From Phallusia mammillata (taxonomy: Eukaryota; Chordata; Ascidiacea; Phlebobranchia; Ascidiidae), in NCBI GenBank assembly GCA_003260075.1, contig QLIY01000084.1, positions 44,420-108,419 of the forward strand: a stretch of 64,000 nucleotides of DNA. The letters run 5' to 3'. This document shows, in pieces, positions 57,545 to 64,000 of the stretch; within the stretch, counting starts at the first letter, position 1; each line of letters opens with the position of its first letter. The notes below the pieces were generated by a model. It made no database searches. It had not been told where the DNA came from and worked only from the letters and a program-made list of their open reading frames with translations. The position numbers and the translations under genes are program-made.

Positions 57545-59219
57545 ATGTCAGCGCAACTTAGTTTTGTTTTGTCGGTTTTGTTTATTTTTGTGCTGTATCT
57601 GTCGCAATCCGTCGATTCGCAGGCAACTTTCACAAAGATCGGTCTGGACAAGCAAGAAAATGGACTAGAGTTCATATTTATTCTGGCCGCGAGACAGAGG
57701 GAATGCTTTTATCAGTACTTGCAACAAGGAGCAAAATTCAAATTATCTTACAGGGTTTGTCACAAGTTACCGCTTTTTTGCTACAAAATGGTAAAAAGAC
57801 CTGCGACAATGCTTACCAAACTTTAAGAGCATGTTTTATTGCCTGCTCTGGTGGCCATTTGTCTGCTCTGAAAAAATAGCCTAGCAGGCAGAATATGTTT
57901 TACGTTAAAAACTTGTTTGATTTTTTAGTAATTTTGGTTCTGGTAAATTTGTTGATTAAAGATGCCAATCGATTTTGGTTTAGGTTCTTACTCCCAAAAC
58001 AGCAATGGCCGACAACACTATTTCTATGGATGTACGTGGCCCTTCACACAACTATCTCATATCATCGTATTTGACTGAGTCCTTCGAAAGTCCGTTTAGC
58101 GAAGTTACCGATGAAGGTAAAAGCATTTGTTTGAAAAATTTAAAACTCGAAATTATACAGATAAATCCATGTCAAATCTACTAACAATGACCTGTTTATA
58201 TATACATTTCCAATTTGGTAATTAGCCTATATTCGTTGCTAATTGGTAATGACAAATTACCACGATTCACAAAGCAACGTTTTCGGTTGATCTGGCTTTT
58301 TGATTGTCAAAATACAATACGGGTCATAATGTGGAGTTTTACTTGTTTATTTCAACACAAAACTGCATTCATACGATTTTATCATTAAACCAGGCGATTA
58401 TGCCATTTGCTTCAATAACTATGCCGGCCGTTTCACTGAAAAAAAGACACAAGTGTTCCTTGGTGTCATCGTCCCTTACGTTGACGAGGGGTTGGAAAAC
58501 GAAGTAGAATTGAATGGAACAGCTCGATTTTACCAGGACATGGCGGTAATAAAATAATAAAATAAACTTTACATCTTGAAACAAACAAAAGCTTTATTCT
58601 TTTAAATATTAATTCGATTTTGGCCAGAAAAGCCCGACCTAAATTATAACGTATCCCACTGTACTTTTCATTATTGTTTTAGATCCAAGTTTGTTTTTTG
58701 GGGTCAGAGAGGTTTATGTAGTGGCAGTTTTTTTTTCTGATGCCGGGTAACATACGAAGTTTGTTTATTTAGGAACGCGTGCATGTTATGTTCGGCAGTG
58801 TCTTCCACGTGGAGTTCTTTCTACGCTTCGCTCGTGTTTTGGAAAAAGGCGACCTGGCTGCCATGGAATACAACAAAGTCTACATCGACAGGTACTGAAA
58901 TGCTTTTCCTCATCGGTAGCCTACTGTATAGCAGGCAAGAACGAGTAGCCGAAAAACTTATTGCATAAATAAATGTGCAAAAATTGATTAGCTTTTTGTA
59001 CCAGTAGTATCATTGTTTTGATTGCGGAATTTTTCCATGATATGATCCGACTTAAACCTAATTCTTGTATTGACATGTTTAAAATATCATTTTCTTATTT
59101 GCAGAATATCGATGGGTATGATTGTGTTGATATGTGCCGTGGCATACCTACAGACATACATGCTGAAAAGGTTGTTTCGGGTAAAGAACACAACGCCAAC
59201 ACACAAGCCAAGAGCCTGA
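57545..59219 (+). CDS. p24/TMED family cargo receptor
   Basis: Exons 57545-57754, 57984-58116, 58394-58545, 58773-58891, 59105-59219; about 242 residues, all phases consistent. A signal peptide (MSAQLSFVLSVLFIFVLYLS) precedes a GOLD domain with RECFYQ, FKLSYRVL and GDYAICFNNYAGRFTEK; its two cysteines are spaced as in p24 proteins. A helical region, one transmembrane segment (ISMGMIVLICAVAYLQTYML) and a short cytosolic tail KRLFRVKN follow. Family role: type I membrane proteins cycling between ER and Golgi in COPI/COPII vesicles. The RECFYQ motif and the YMLKRLF tail suggest the TMED1/TMED5 (gamma) group, but the exact orthologue is not assigned. Poly(A) signal AATAAA at 59508-59513. Confidence 0.88.
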
Positions 59220-63267
<4,048 letters not shown>

Positions 63268-64000
63268 GAAAGTACACTGTAAAAATTTACTGTCACCATC
63301 TGTGAGGTCTGCACGGCACTTAGTAGGGCTGAGTATGTATTACCATCTCAGTCCTTTTCATTTGTATCACTGTGTGTTTACTCTTCACATAACTACTGAT
63401 CATATAAACCTCTTGTAGTGTAGGTTTATAGCTTTTGTGGTAAACTTGCGTGAAATTGCAAAGACCAAGCTTTTTTGACTTTTTTGCACATTCCTTTTTG
63501 GTTCAAAGCTTAAATTTGTGGCGCTTGGAAAATCGTATCGTACGTCTCTGTGCAATATTCTTATCTTTTGTGAATTTGAAATGTGTGTTATTGACCAAAT
63601 ACATGCATTTTCTCCGAAGTATTCGCCTTTGCCAAACATATATTTAGAAAACAGGCCAACTCCACGGGTACGATTTGAATAAAACAAAATTCCATGAATT
63701 TGATACTGATAACAAGAAATGTGACATACTAAACTTAATTAAAAAATGCCAGCGTTGTCGAAATTGAATGCAAGGCGGGGCATTCAGCGCTGGATGTTGC
63801 TTACAGAACGGTATAAATAATGTATTGGCTGTACAGCGCTAAGTGTAATTCGACAGCACTCGTATGCTATACATTGCAAGATTCACCTTAACAATGAGCC
63901 TGGAAGTTTAGAATGGACAGACACGATTCCATGCGAAGGTAAGAGCTTGCTAAGTAAGTGTCACAGAATTGTCTGACAAATCTGTGGACATAGTATTTTG
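63268..64000 (+). other. WDR13 3' UTR and downstream sequence
   Basis: AATAAA at 63678-63683 suits WDR13. An ATG at 63913 followed by a donor (CGAAG|GTAAGAG, exon end 63938) could be the first coding exon of a further plus-strand gene (about nine codons), but nothing else supports it within the window. Confidence 0.35.

Overview
This is a eukaryotic genomic window: AT-rich, with short GT-AG introns (mostly 60-600 bp), chordate-type gene families and dispersed tRNA-derived SINEs and hAT-like elements. A compact chordate such as a tunicate (Ciona-like) is the best guess. This is inferred from gene content, not proven. I rebuilt spliced models by hand from splice signals, reading-frame phase and recalled family similarity; nothing was searched or computed.

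Layout. (1) 1.1-15.7 kb, minus strand: one 29-exon gene, about 1605 codons, all phases compatible. Its N-terminal half is a secreted hemicentin/VWA7-type von Willebrand A protein and its C-terminal half is an inter-alpha-trypsin inhibitor heavy chain (VIT + VWA + ITIH C-terminal domain). (2) 15.7-22.1 kb: divergent intergenic region with a non-autonomous hAT element and degenerate repeats. (3) 22.2-42.6 kb, plus strand: a 29-exon gene for a p101/p84-type (PIK3R5/PIK3R6) adaptor of PI3K-gamma. (4) 44.6-56.2 kb, minus strand: two SYK-like tyrosine kinases (SH2-SH2-kinase) with uninterrupted coding regions. Between them lies a tail-to-tail pair of small five-exon paralogous secreted or membrane-anchored proteins (47.9-49.5 kb plus; 50.0-51.1 kb minus). 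(5) 57.5-59.2 kb, plus: a p24/TMED cargo receptor. (6) 59.7-63.3 kb, plus: WDR13.

The most pervasive oddity is about 30 poly-G tracts (about 10 nt, three of 55-92 nt), always G on the given strand. Most are flanked by two near-identical direct copies of 50-800 bp of local sequence, even inside exons. This looks like an assembly artefact that joins overlapping or allelic contig ends through G tracts. The paired copies then sample two haplotypes. Gene models here must drop one copy of each pair.

Functional themes: signalling (PI3K adaptor, SYK-like kinases), extracellular matrix/plasma protein (VWA-ITIH), early secretory traffic (TMED) and a nuclear WD40 protein. Nothing shows that they form one pathway, although a PI3K-gamma adaptor and SYK-type kinases both belong to immune-receptor signalling in vertebrates.
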